64,000 nt of DNA from DUOA01 sp012839095 (lineage in GTDB: Bacteria > Bacillota > Clostridia > Caldicoprobacterales > DTU083), in contig JBMNJE010000011.1 in assembly GCA_050951505.1 (NCBI GenBank), forward strand, positions 124,001 to 188,000. The letters run 5' to 3'. Made by a program: the position numbers and the translations under genes. Under the pieces are notes generated by a model. That model did not search any database, was not told the origin of the DNA, and saw only the letters and a program-made list of their open reading frames with translations. This document shows positions 41,933 to 50,819 of this stretch, one piece after another; position 1 is the first letter of the stretch; every line of letters starts with the position of its first letter.

Positions 41933-43300
41933 TTGACAGTATCAAGCGGTTTTTCAGAAATGGAATTATCCCAACTGCTCAGCCATGGCGGTTTTTCATG
42001 TAATTGCGGTAAGCATCATCATACAGAGGTTGAGAATGTTATAATATGTCATGGAGCTCTTGAACAGATCCCACAACAGCTGGCTGCCCATGGTGCAGCC
42101 AAGCCCTTTTTGCTGGCAGACGGCAATACCTACCGCGCTGCCGGCCAGAGGGTCGTTTCCATCCTGGAGGAGAATAAGATTCCATACTCCTGTTACATAT
42201 ATCCCCAGCAGCATCTGGAGCCGGATGAGTTTGCACTTGGTCAGGCAGTAATGAACTTTGACAGGGAATGTGACTGGATTATCGGAATCGGATCAGGCAC
42301 TCTTAATGATATTGCAAAAATTGCAGCGCAATGCACCGGCCGGAAATATATGACAGTAGCGACCGCTCCCTCTATGGATGGCTATGCTTCCGGAAATTCC
42401 TCCATGATATCTGCGGGTATCAAGGTAACTCTGCCCAGTGCATGTCCGACGGTAATCATTGGGGATTTGGATGTGATCTGTCAGGCGCCGATGAACATGC
42501 TGCAGGCAGGCCTTGGTGATATGCTTGCAAAGTATGTTAGTATCTGCGAATGGAGAATCTCTCACCTCATTAATGATGAGTACTATTGCGGGAATATCGC
42601 TTCTCTGGTTCGCCGTTCACTGAAGAAATGCATACAGAGTGCAGAGAATCTTATAAAACGGGATTCCTCAGCAGTTGCAAGTGTCATGGAAGGCTTGATT
42701 ATGTCAGGCATAGCCATGAGCTTTGCAGGTGTTTCAAGACCCGCATCCGGCATAGAACACTATTTCTCCCATATCTGGGATATGAGGGCCCTGGAGTTCA
42801 AAACCAACCAGGATCTACATGGTATACAGGTTGGCATAGGAACAATTCTGACACTGAAAATCTATGAATATCTTAAGGCAGTTCAGCCCGACAGAGAAAA
42901 AGCACTTGAGTATGTCAATCAATTTGATCTGAAAAAACACCAGCATTTTCTTCATCAGTTTTTGGGTTCCAGTGCTTCCGATTTGACTAAATTGGAGCAG
43001 AGAGAAGGAAAGTATGACAAGGATAAGCATGCTCACCGCCTGGAACGTATACTGCAGCATTGGAATGACATAATGGAAATCATCAACGAAGAGCTGCCAA
43101 CGCGGTCTGAAGCAACCGGGCTGCTGAAATCGATCGGAGCCCCTGTAAGTGCGAAAGAATTGGGCTTTTCTGCCGAGTTGGTAAGGCAGACCTTTATTGC
43201 TACCAAGGATATCCGTGACAAGTATAGTGCAAGCCGTCTCTTATGGGATCTGGGCGAGCTGGACAGAGCTGCTGAACAGCTTATTCAGGTAATCCCTTGA
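41933..43300 (+). CDS. egsA: sn-Glycerol-1-phosphate dehydrogenase (EgsA/AraM family)
   Basis: Product of 455 residues with a TTG start at 41933, eight bases after CAGGAGG. The N-terminal CNCGKHHHT is typical of AraM. The iron-alcohol-dehydrogenase fold follows: DWIIGIGSGTLNDIAKIAA, TAPSMDGYASGNSSM, GLGDMLAKYVSICEW and HYFSHIWDMRAL with metal-ligand histidines. The family reduces dihydroxyacetone phosphate to sn-glycerol-1-phosphate or runs in reverse. Bacillus AraM sits in an arabinan operon, so presence in a sugar locus has precedent. Glycerol kinase follows 36 bases downstream. Confidence 0.9.
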   Translation: MTVSSGFSEMELSQLLSHGGFSCNCGKHHHTEVENVIICHGALEQIPQQLAAHGAAKPFLLADGNTYRAAGQRVVSILEENKIPYSCYIYPQQHLEPDEFALGQAVMNFDRECDWIIGIGSGTLNDIAKIAAQCTGRKYMTVATAPSMDGYASGNSSMISAGIKVTLPSACPTVIIGDLDVICQAPMNMLQAGLGDMLAKYVSICEWRISHLINDEYYCGNIASLVRRSLKKCIQSAENLIKRDSSAVASVMEGLIMSGIAMSFAGVSRPASGIEHYFSHIWDMRALEFKTNQDLHGIQVGIGTILTLKIYEYLKAVQPDREKALEYVNQFDLKKHQHFLHQFLGSSASDLTKLEQREGKYDKDKHAHRLERILQHWNDIMEIINEELPTRSEATGLLKSIGAPVSAKELGFSAELVRQTFIATKDIRDKYSASRLLWDLGELDRAAEQLIQVIP

Positions 43301-43336
43301 ATATATCTGTTAACTTTGGGAAAAGGGGGAGTATAT

Positions 43337-44821
43337 ATGGGAAAAATGATTCTGGCTTTGGATCAGGGAACTACCAGCTGCAGAGCCATACTCTTTGACG
43401 GGAATGGCAGGATGATAGGTTCTTCGTCCAAGGAATTCAGGCAGATTTATCCCCGGCCGGGCTGGGTTGAGCACGATCCTGAGGAAATCCTGCAAAGCCA
43501 GCTGGATGTTATTTCCAAGGCATTAAAGGAGAATAATGCAGGTGCTGATGATATTGCCGCTATCGGAATTACCAATCAAAGGGAAACTGTAGTCCTTTGG
43601 GATCGCAATACCGGCAAGCCCATAGGAAATGCCATAGTGTGGCAATGCAGAAGAACTGCAGGAATTTGTGAGCAACTAAAGGCAGAAGGCCTTGAAGAGA
43701 TGATTCGAAGCAAAACCGGCCTGGTAATTGATGCCTACTTCTCCGGAACTAAAATCAAATGGATTTTGGATCAGAATCCAGGCCTGAGGGAAAGAGCCCG
43801 AAGGGGAGAAATACTGGCCGGTACCATGGACAGTTGGCTGATCTGGAACCTGACCGGAGGAACCAGGCATGTAACTGATTACAGCAATGCTTCCCGAACC
43901 ATGCTCTACAACATACATGAACTTGACTGGGATGAAGAGCTGCTGGATATCCTTGACATTCCGCTTCCTATGCTGCCGGAAGTAAAGCCCTCCAGCGGTT
44001 ATTTGGGCAGCACGGATATCAGCCTGCTCGGGAGGGAGATCCCGATTACCGGGGCAGCAGGAGATCAGCAGTCTGCATTGTTCGGACAGGCTTGTTTTGA
44101 CACAGGTACAGCCAAAAACACTTACGGCACCGGGTGCTTCCTATTGATGAATACAGGCGGCAAGGCGGTTTTGTCTTCCAATAACCTGCTGACTACCATA
44201 GCATGGGGAGTTGCCGGTAAAGTTGAATATGCTCTGGAAGGCAGCATTTTTGTTGCCGGAGCAGCTGTTCAGTGGCTGAGGGACGAACTGGGACTGATAA
44301 AAACCGCAGCCGAGAGCGAAGAATTGGCAAAAGCCGTGCCCGATACGCAGGGAGTATTTATGGTTCCTGCTTTTACAGGCCTGGGTGCGCCTTATTGGGA
44401 TATGTATGCCAGAGGTGCCATATTCGGTATCACCCGGGGAATCAATCGGAATCACCTGGTGCGTGCCGTACTGGAATCCATCTGCTATCAGACCCGGGAT
44501 ATCCTAACTGTTATGGAGGAAGATTCAGGTGTCGCATTGTCATCGCTTAAGGTGGATGGAGGAGCTTCTGCCAATGAGTTTCTTATTCAGTTTCAATCGG
44601 ATATTCTGGGAGTGAAGGTGGTACGTCCGGCCAATCTGGAAACCACGGCACAGGGAGCAGCTTTTCTTGCCGGGCTCGAAACAGGTTTCTGGAAGGACGA
44701 GGAAGATATTAAGAATATTTGGAGCGTTGGAAAAGAATTTCTGCCGGAAATGGAAGAGGAGCGGAGATATGCCCTGTATCAGCAATGGAAAAGGGCGGTT
44801 AACAGCTGCCGCAGTTTTTAG
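43337..44821 (+). CDS. glpK: Glycerol kinase
   Basis: Product of 494 residues; the ATG at 43337 follows AAGGGGGAG, and a longer in-frame start overlaps that site. It is a canonical FGGY carbohydrate kinase of the glycerol type: MILALDQGTTSCRAILFD, PGWVEHDPEEI, ITNQRETVVLWD, NAIVWQCRRT, GAAGDQQSALFGQACF and KVDGGASANEFL. It phosphorylates glycerol to sn-glycerol-3-phosphate. It is the last gene of the LacI-controlled unit. Together with the glycerol-1-phosphate dehydrogenase it suggests that the pathway's product enters at the triose-phosphate/glycerol level. No glycerol facilitator is present. Confidence 0.94.
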   Translation: MGKMILALDQGTTSCRAILFDGNGRMIGSSSKEFRQIYPRPGWVEHDPEEILQSQLDVISKALKENNAGADDIAAIGITNQRETVVLWDRNTGKPIGNAIVWQCRRTAGICEQLKAEGLEEMIRSKTGLVIDAYFSGTKIKWILDQNPGLRERARRGEILAGTMDSWLIWNLTGGTRHVTDYSNASRTMLYNIHELDWDEELLDILDIPLPMLPEVKPSSGYLGSTDISLLGREIPITGAAGDQQSALFGQACFDTGTAKNTYGTGCFLLMNTGGKAVLSSNNLLTTIAWGVAGKVEYALEGSIFVAGAAVQWLRDELGLIKTAAESEELAKAVPDTQGVFMVPAFTGLGAPYWDMYARGAIFGITRGINRNHLVRAVLESICYQTRDILTVMEEDSGVALSSLKVDGGASANEFLIQFQSDILGVKVVRPANLETTAQGAAFLAGLETGFWKDEEDIKNIWSVGKEFLPEMEEERRYALYQQWKRAVNSCRSF

Positions 44822-44846
44822 GTACTGTAAGGCCTCCTGAATACCT

Positions 44847-45803
44847 TTACTCGACCTTGTCCAGGTTTTTTATTAATATTCTGCCCTTTATATCTGCCAG
44901 GTTGATTTTCTTTTCAGATACAACAAAACGAAAATCACTTATGGCAGCATCAATTTGGCTGTTAAGCAGCTTATCGGGTTTTTTCATTTTGGTCTTGGCT
45001 TCCTGCCAGGCCTTTTTCATTTGATCCAAAAGAGGCTTTGTATCCTCCCATCTGTCCTGCTGTCCGTATGTCAGAATCTGCCGGGTAAGACCTTTGATCT
45101 GCTTGACTTCAGGCGGCTGATTATGGGAATAGAGCTTCAGGAAATCGGGATAGTATAAGTAGAGGGTATTGGCTGCCAACAGTGTTTTTTCTTCATTGCG
45201 GGCCATAATTTGCTCTGTAAGGGCCATCAATTGATCATCAAAACCTTTAATAGTCTCAGGCATGGCTCCGTCGGACCGGGCCAGGGGTTCATAGCTGTTC
45301 CACAGCTCATTAAGCCCTTCTACCGTGGATTCCAGCTTGTTCCAATCCGGCTGGGGCACAGGCTGAGCTGTCGGCATGAGCTGAGCTGCCTGTTCTCCAC
45401 CTTGTTTTTCTTCCTGCTTGCCTTGATCTTCTTCCTGCTTATTCTGCTCCTGCTCACCTTGCTGCTTCTGATTTTTTTCTTCATTTTCCTGCTGTTTTTC
45501 TTCTTTCCCGTCAGCAGGCTGCTTTTGATCCTGCCCTTGTTTTTCCAGCTCTTTATCGGGCTGACTTTGCTTTGACGGGCTTTTTGCTTCCCTTATCTGT
45601 CTGGCCCGCATTTGACGAACCTCTTCCAGATCCCGGACAATGCCATCGGTGTCCTTTTCCATTCGGGTCAGTGCTTTAGGCGGATTTTTCTTCTTATCGC
45701 CCTCCTCCTTTTCGGAAGTGGAAGAACGCAGCATGCTGCAACCGGCTAAAACAACTGTCAGAATAAGACAAAGCAGGGTTATAATTTTCCTTTTTCCGGA
45801 CAT
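44847..45803 (-). CDS. Lipoprotein with low-complexity Gln/Glu/Lys linker
   Basis: Product of 318 residues; ATG at 45803 with GAGGTGAG upstream. A lipoprotein signal ends in lipobox LAGC. Residues about 70-150 are extremely rich in Q, E and K, a hydrophilic spacer, followed by a helical domain of about 160 residues (WNKLESTVEGLNELWNSY ... DAAISDFRFVVSEKKINLADI). I recognise no enzymatic domain. It would be anchored on the outer face of the membrane with the helical domain held away from it, perhaps through the cell wall. It converges on glpK and is divergent from purL. Confidence 0.75.
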   Translation of the reverse strand: MSGKRKIITLLCLILTVVLAGCSMLRSSTSEKEEGDKKKNPPKALTRMEKDTDGIVRDLEEVRQMRARQIREAKSPSKQSQPDKELEKQGQDQKQPADGKEEKQQENEEKNQKQQGEQEQNKQEEDQGKQEEKQGGEQAAQLMPTAQPVPQPDWNKLESTVEGLNELWNSYEPLARSDGAMPETIKGFDDQLMALTEQIMARNEEKTLLAANTLYLYYPDFLKLYSHNQPPEVKQIKGLTRQILTYGQQDRWEDTKPLLDQMKKAWQEAKTKMKKPDKLLNSQIDAAISDFRFVVSEKKINLADIKGRILIKNLDKVE

Positions 45804-45876
45804 CCAATCTCACCTCTACATTAGTATGGCCAAGCAACTCACGATTTATATAAGCATATGAATGCCAGTTTTTTAT

Positions 45877-45905
45877 TTTACATCTGTAAATTTTTATACT
45901 ATAAT
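45877..45905 (+). promoter_or_regulatory. Promoter of purL
   Basis: TTTACA (45877-45882), a 17-base spacer and perfect TATAAT (45900-45905), giving a leader of about 90 bases. Confidence 0.65.
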
Positions 45906-45999
45906 GAAAACATTGTAGAATATTTTGTAAGTCTTTTTATTTCAATTCACGCTTTGATCTATGACATTATTGACACCATTTTGAATGGAGGCGCCGTCA

Positions 46000-48900
46000 T
46001 TGCCGGTAAAACGAATTTATACAGAAAAAAAAGAAAACTATCAGGTTGAGGCAAAAGCCTTGCTTGAAGACCTGAGATCCAACCTGGGCATTAAAGGCCT
46101 CAGCAGCGTACGCATTGTAAACCGCTATGATGTGCAGGGAATCAGTGAGGAGGAATATTTGCAGGCCAGGGATATTATTTTCAGCAACCCTCCTGTGGAT
46201 CGGTACTACGAGGAAACACTGCCGACAAAAACCGGACAGCTTATGTTTGCCATGGAATATCTGCCCGGTCAGTATGATCAGAGAGCTGATTCTGCGGCTA
46301 AGGGGATTCAGCTGCTTACGCTGGGGGAAAAGCCCATAGTAAAGACAGCCAGGCTCATTCTGCTGGATGGAGAGATCAGTCCGGCAGAGCTGGATAAAAT
46401 AAAGAATTACTGTATAAATCCGGTAGAATCCAGAGAGGCATCCCTGGAAAAACCCGACACCCTCGATGCCGGATACGAAGCAGCCAAAGATATCGAGCTG
46501 GTGAATGGTTTCATTAACATGACCGATGATGGGCTTGCTGCATACTGGCGGGATACAGGTTTTGCCATGACTCTGGCGGATTTGCGGTTCTGCCGGAAAT
46601 ATTTCCGGGATACGGAAAAGCGGGATCCAACCATCACTGAACTCAAGGTTATAGATACCTATTGGTCGGACCATTGCCGTCATACTACATTTCTGACCGG
46701 TATCAGACAGGCAGAATTTAAGCAGGGTCCTTATATCGGCAAAATAGAGTCAGCATATCGCAGATACCAGGAAATCCGACAGGAAATATATTCAGACAAA
46801 CCAAAGAATGAGTGTCTGATGGACATTGCCACTATTATAATGAAGAAAATGAGAAAACAGGGTCTTCTTGATGATCTCGACGAATCAGATGAGGTTAATG
46901 CCTGCAGCATAGGGGTAAAAGTGGATGTTGACGGTGAACTGCAGGACTGGCTGCTTATGTTCAAAAACGAGACCCACAACCATCCCACGGAAATTGAGCC
47001 TTTCGGCGGTGCAGCAACCTGCCTGGGAGGCGGTATACGGGATCCTCTTTCCGGCAGATCCTATGTATATCAGGCCATGCGCGTCACAGGGAGCGCTGAT
47101 CCCAGGACACCTCTTGATCAGACTATACCGGGAAAACTGCCCCAGAGAAGAATTACCATCGATGCAGCAGAGGGCTACAGTTCATACGGCAACCAGGTCG
47201 GCGTGGCGACTGGTCAGGTTGCGGAGATTTATCACCCCGGCTACGCTGCCAAGCGTATGGAAATCGGAGCCCTGATTGCGGCAGCTCCCCGGCAGAATGT
47301 TGTCCGTGCCAGACCCCAGACAGGAGATATAGTGATACTGCTGGGAGGCCGGACCGGCAGGGATGGCTGCGGCGGAGCCGTCGGATCCTCCAAGGCCCAT
47401 GATGAGGAGTCACTTATTAGTTGCGGTGCCGAGGTTCAGAAGGGAGATCCTCTCACTGAGCGCAATATACTCAGATTGTTCCGCAAACCCGAGGTTGCCG
47501 GAATGATCAAAAAATGCAATGATTTTGGGGCAGGCGGAGTATCAGTGGCCATAGGTGAACTGGCTGCCGGCCTGGATATTAATCTGGATGCAGTACCCCC
47601 GAAATATGAAGGTCTTGACGGAACAGAACTGGCCATTTCCGAGTCGCAGGAGCGGATGGCAGTGGTTCTGGCACCGGAAGATGAAAAAGCTTTCATCCAG
47701 GCCGCCCGGGAGGAAAACCTGGAAGCGACTGTGGTTGCCCGGGTAACGGATACCCGTCGTATGAGAATGAAATGGCGGGGCAGGTATATAGTTGATATCA
47801 GTCGTGAGTTTCTGGACACCAATGGTGTTGAACAGTTCACTGATGTATCCGTTTTGTCTCCATCCACTGACAGGCCTTACTTCAGCGCCCAAAATACAGA
47901 TAAGATGCATTGGAAAGAAAAATGGCTTTCCCTTGTCCGGTCATTGAATATCTGCAGTCAGAGAGGATTGGCAGAGCGCTTTGACAGCACCATAGGGGCT
48001 GCTACCATATTACTGCCCTATGGCGGCAGGTATCAGCTGACTCCTGCTGAGGGAATGGCTGCCAAGATCCCAGTGCTTGGTGGAGAAACCAATACCGCCA
48101 CCCTCATGGCCTATGGATTTAATCCTGACATTTCCACCTGGAGTCCCTTCCACGGAGCAGTATATGCCATTGTGGAGGCAGTTGCGAAAATTACTGCCAT
48201 GGGGGGAGACTACAGAAAAATCCGCCTGACCCTGCAGGAGTATTTCGAAAAGCTAGGTGACGATCCGGAAAGGTGGGGTAAGCCCTTTGCTGCTTTGCTG
48301 GGTGCCATGTATGCCCAGGAAATGCTGGGTATTCCCGCCATAGGCGGAAAGGACAGTATGTCCGGCACCTTTGAGGATTTGGACGTTCCCCCCACCCTGG
48401 TAGCCTTTGCGGTCACAACAGCCAGAGCGGACCAGGTACTCTCACCGGAGTTCAAGTCAGCAGACAGCATGGCGGTATTGATAAAGTTGGACAGGGATGA
48501 GAATGATCTGCCCGATTTTGAACAGCTTCATCGCAAATATACAAGCATTCAAGGTCTGGTACAAGAGGGGAAGATCAGAGCTGCCCATTCCGTTCGAGGC
48601 GGCGGGATTGCTGAGGCCATAAGCAAAATGTGTTTTGGCAACCGGATTGGGTTTGTATTTGAACCTATTGAGGAAAATATACTGTTCCAGCCCATGTATG
48701 GTTCCCTTATCCTGGAGATTTCCAGAGAAGAATCATTGTCCGACTGGTTCGAAGAATCAGATTTCATCAAACTGGGATACACCTCCGGCAATGAAGTTAT
48801 ATCGGTCGATGGCGGGGAAATCCCTTTGGATGAGGTATTTCAGGCTTGGGACAGTCCTTTGGAATCCATCTTCCCTGCCAGTGTTGCCAAGAAGTCTGAA

Positions 48901-49758
48901 AAACAGGAATTATTCCGTTATGATAGGAGAAACAGTTATCGTCCTCTAATAAAAATCCCTTCTCCGAAAGTGTTTATACCGGTATTCCCGGGAACCAATT
49001 GTGAGTATGACACTGCCCGTGCCTTTGAGAAGGCCGGCGGAATCCCGGATATGATGGTATTCCGAAATCTTTCTCCCCGGGAAATTAAGGAGTCCATTCA
49101 GGAATTGGCAAACAGAATAAAAGAAGCCCAGATTCTGATGATACCGGGCGGATTAAGCGGCGGCGGTGAACCGGACGGAGCAGGCAAGTTGATTGCAGCA
49201 ATTTTCCGCAATCCCATAGTCAGTGATGCTGTTTTTGATCTGCTCAGAAACCGGGACGGCCTGATTCTGGGTATAGGTGACGGTTTCCATGCATTGCTCA
49301 AACTGGGGCTTGTTCCATATGGTGAGATTCGGGATGCCGGAGCTGATTCTCCTGCATTGGTCATCAATACCATAGGGCGGCACGTGTCGCGCATGGTACA
49401 GACCCGTGTTGCATCGGTCCTGTCTCCATGGCTGGCTCTGTCCAATCCCGGTGATATCCATACAATTCCCGTTTCCCATAAAGAAGGAAGATTAACAGCT
49501 GATCCTGAGCTAATCAGAAGTTTGGCTGCCAGCGGACAAACAGCAACCCAATATGTGGACCCGGAAGGTTGTCCGACAGGGAATTATCCTTATAATCCCT
49601 TTGGTTCATTGGATGCCATAGAAGGAATTACCAGCCCTGACGGCAGGGTATTCGGTAAGATGGGTCATTCCGAGCGTACTGGAGCCAATGTGGCCAGGAA
49701 CATGCCTGTATCCGGGGAACAGTTGATTTTCCAATCAGGCGTTAACTATTTCAAATAG
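46000..49758 (+). CDS. purL: Phosphoribosylformylglycinamidine synthase, long single-chain form, glutaminase Cys replaced by Gly
   Basis: Product of 1252 residues with a TTG start at 46000, eight bases after TGGAGG; an in-frame ATG at 45985 overlaps that site. The enzyme makes FGAM from FGAR, ATP and glutamine in purine synthesis. The synthase part looks intact: DTYWSDHCRHTTF, NHPTEIEPFGGAATCLGGGIRD, CNDFGAGGVSVAIGEL. The C-terminal class I glutaminase domain begins PVFPGTNCEYDTARAFEKAG and keeps PVSHKEGR with the catalytic histidine. However, the nucleophile motif GICNGFQ of the family reads GIGDGFH: codon GGT at 49276-49278, glycine at residue 1093. GGDEPDGSGKF is also altered to GGGEPDGAGKL. 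It may be an ammonia-dependent enzyme or a divergent paralogue. It stands alone, not in a pur operon. Confidence 0.9.
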   Translation: MPVKRIYTEKKENYQVEAKALLEDLRSNLGIKGLSSVRIVNRYDVQGISEEEYLQARDIIFSNPPVDRYYEETLPTKTGQLMFAMEYLPGQYDQRADSAAKGIQLLTLGEKPIVKTARLILLDGEISPAELDKIKNYCINPVESREASLEKPDTLDAGYEAAKDIELVNGFINMTDDGLAAYWRDTGFAMTLADLRFCRKYFRDTEKRDPTITELKVIDTYWSDHCRHTTFLTGIRQAEFKQGPYIGKIESAYRRYQEIRQEIYSDKPKNECLMDIATIIMKKMRKQGLLDDLDESDEVNACSIGVKVDVDGELQDWLLMFKNETHNHPTEIEPFGGAATCLGGGIRDPLSGRSYVYQAMRVTGSADPRTPLDQTIPGKLPQRRITIDAAEGYSSYGNQVGVATGQVAEIYHPGYAAKRMEIGALIAAAPRQNVVRARPQTGDIVILLGGRTGRDGCGGAVGSSKAHDEESLISCGAEVQKGDPLTERNILRLFRKPEVAGMIKKCNDFGAGGVSVAIGELAAGLDINLDAVPPKYEGLDGTELAISESQERMAVVLAPEDEKAFIQAAREENLEATVVARVTDTRRMRMKWRGRYIVDISREFLDTNGVEQFTDVSVLSPSTDRPYFSAQNTDKMHWKEKWLSLVRSLNICSQRGLAERFDSTIGAATILLPYGGRYQLTPAEGMAAKIPVLGGETNTATLMAYGFNPDISTWSPFHGAVYAIVEAVAKITAMGGDYRKIRLTLQEYFEKLGDDPERWGKPFAALLGAMYAQEMLGIPAIGGKDSMSGTFEDLDVPPTLVAFAVTTARADQVLSPEFKSADSMAVLIKLDRDENDLPDFEQLHRKYTSIQGLVQEGKIRAAHSVRGGGIAEAISKMCFGNRIGFVFEPIEENILFQPMYGSLILEISREESLSDWFEESDFIKLGYTSGNEVISVDGGEIPLDEVFQAWDSPLESIFPASVAKKSEKQELFRYDRRNSYRPLIKIPSPKVFIPVFPGTNCEYDTARAFEKAGGIPDMMVFRNLSPREIKESIQELANRIKEAQILMIPGGLSGGGEPDGAGKLIAAIFRNPIVSDAVFDLLRNRDGLILGIGDGFHALLKLGLVPYGEIRDAGADSPALVINTIGRHVSRMVQTRVASVLSPWLALSNPGDIHTIPVSHKEGRLTADPELIRSLAASGQTATQYVDPEGCPTGNYPYNPFGSLDAIEGITSPDGRVFGKMGHSERTGANVARNMPVSGEQLIFQSGVNYFK

Positions 49759-49802
49759 TAAGAAATAATTACATTGAAAAGAGATCAAGAGGGGGACTTG
49801 TC

Positions 49803-50807
49803 ATGCTTTCTAAAAAAGGCTTAGTATCAGCAACAGTATTTCTGTTGCTGATCTTTTTGCTGACCGGATGTAAATTGTTTCCAAAGGAAGAGAGTCTGCT
49901 GGCTCCACCGGTCATGGAACCGGTTAAGGTTTCTTACAGCACTGTCAAGGCTAAGAGAGGGGATATTGTAAAAACCATCCGGGGTTCAGGCAGCTTTGTC
50001 TCCATCGACAGCAAGTATATGTTCTTTGAGGCCCGGGGCGGCAGGCTGAAGGAGATATATGTAAAACATGGAGACGAGGTCAAAAAAGGGGATCTCCTGG
50101 CGGAGCTGTATACTGATGACCTGGAAACAGAGATAAAGAGACAGGAATTGAATCTCAGAAAGGCACAGATAACATATAATCAGTTAAAAGCCAATAATGC
50201 CGGCAAATATGATTTGGAAAGGGCTTCCATAGATATTCAGCTGGTCAGGCTCGGCCTGGAGAGTCTGAAAAAGCAAAAGGAAGAAGCTGAATTAAGAAGC
50301 GATGTGGACGGAGTTGTTACCTATGTGGATACCCGATTGAGCCCGGGCGATATTGTAGGGGCCTTCCAGAACCTGATTCGTATTGCCAATCCTGATGCTC
50401 TGTATGTGGTATATAATGGAAGCAATCTGTCCAATTTTACCATGGGAGCTGAAGTGGAGGTTACCATCGATGAAAAAACTTATACGGGGAAGGTAGTATC
50501 CACTCCGGCCAATGTGCCCCCGGATGGTGATGAAAACCTTAAGAACCTTGTCGGAATTGAAGTGGAGGACTTACCCGAAGAGGTGGAGATGGGAACCAAT
50601 GCCCAAATTACCCTGATTCTGGAACAAAGCTATGACACCATTATAGTGCCCAAGCAGGCAGTACGCAATTACATGGGCAGAAAGTATGTGAATGTTCTGG
50701 AAAACGGCCTAAACAATGAACGGGATGTGCGCATTGGCGTTGAGACTGCCACGGAAGTCGAAATTTTGGAAGGAATTGAAGAAGGAGAAGAAATTATTCT
50801 GAGATAG
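49803..50807 (+). CDS. Efflux periplasmic-adaptor-like lipoprotein (HlyD/MacA family)
   Basis: Product of 334 residues; the ATG follows AGAGGGGGAC. A lipoprotein signal ends in LTGC. Then come the barrel-sandwich (lipoyl-like) halves, YMFFEARGGRLKEIYVKHGDEVKKGDLLAEL and RSDVDGVVTYVDTRLSPGDIV, separated by a helical hairpin of about 75 residues, and a beta-barrel part. In Gram-positive cells such adaptors work with MacB/FtsX-type ABC systems (for example YknXYZ). It is the first of four tightly spaced genes with the permease and two ATPases. Confidence 0.87.
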   Translation: MLSKKGLVSATVFLLLIFLLTGCKLFPKEESLLAPPVMEPVKVSYSTVKAKRGDIVKTIRGSGSFVSIDSKYMFFEARGGRLKEIYVKHGDEVKKGDLLAELYTDDLETEIKRQELNLRKAQITYNQLKANNAGKYDLERASIDIQLVRLGLESLKKQKEEAELRSDVDGVVTYVDTRLSPGDIVGAFQNLIRIANPDALYVVYNGSNLSNFTMGAEVEVTIDEKTYTGKVVSTPANVPPDGDENLKNLVGIEVEDLPEEVEMGTNAQITLILEQSYDTIIVPKQAVRNYMGRKYVNVLENGLNNERDVRIGVETATEVEILEGIEEGEEIILR

Positions 50808-50819
50808 GGGTGATGTATT

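Noticed and set aside
44863..44885. Possible glpK terminator ACCTTGTCCAGGTTTTTT
   Set aside because: The stem is only four bases and lies inside the 3' coding end of the convergent lipoprotein gene; too weak to call.
45210..45575. Reading frame on the plus strand rich in Leu and Phe opposite the lipoprotein gene
   Set aside because: It is the antisense of the Gln/Glu/Lys repeat region, which automatically reads as hydrophobic residues; the minus-strand frame has a signal peptide, lipobox and ribosome binding site.
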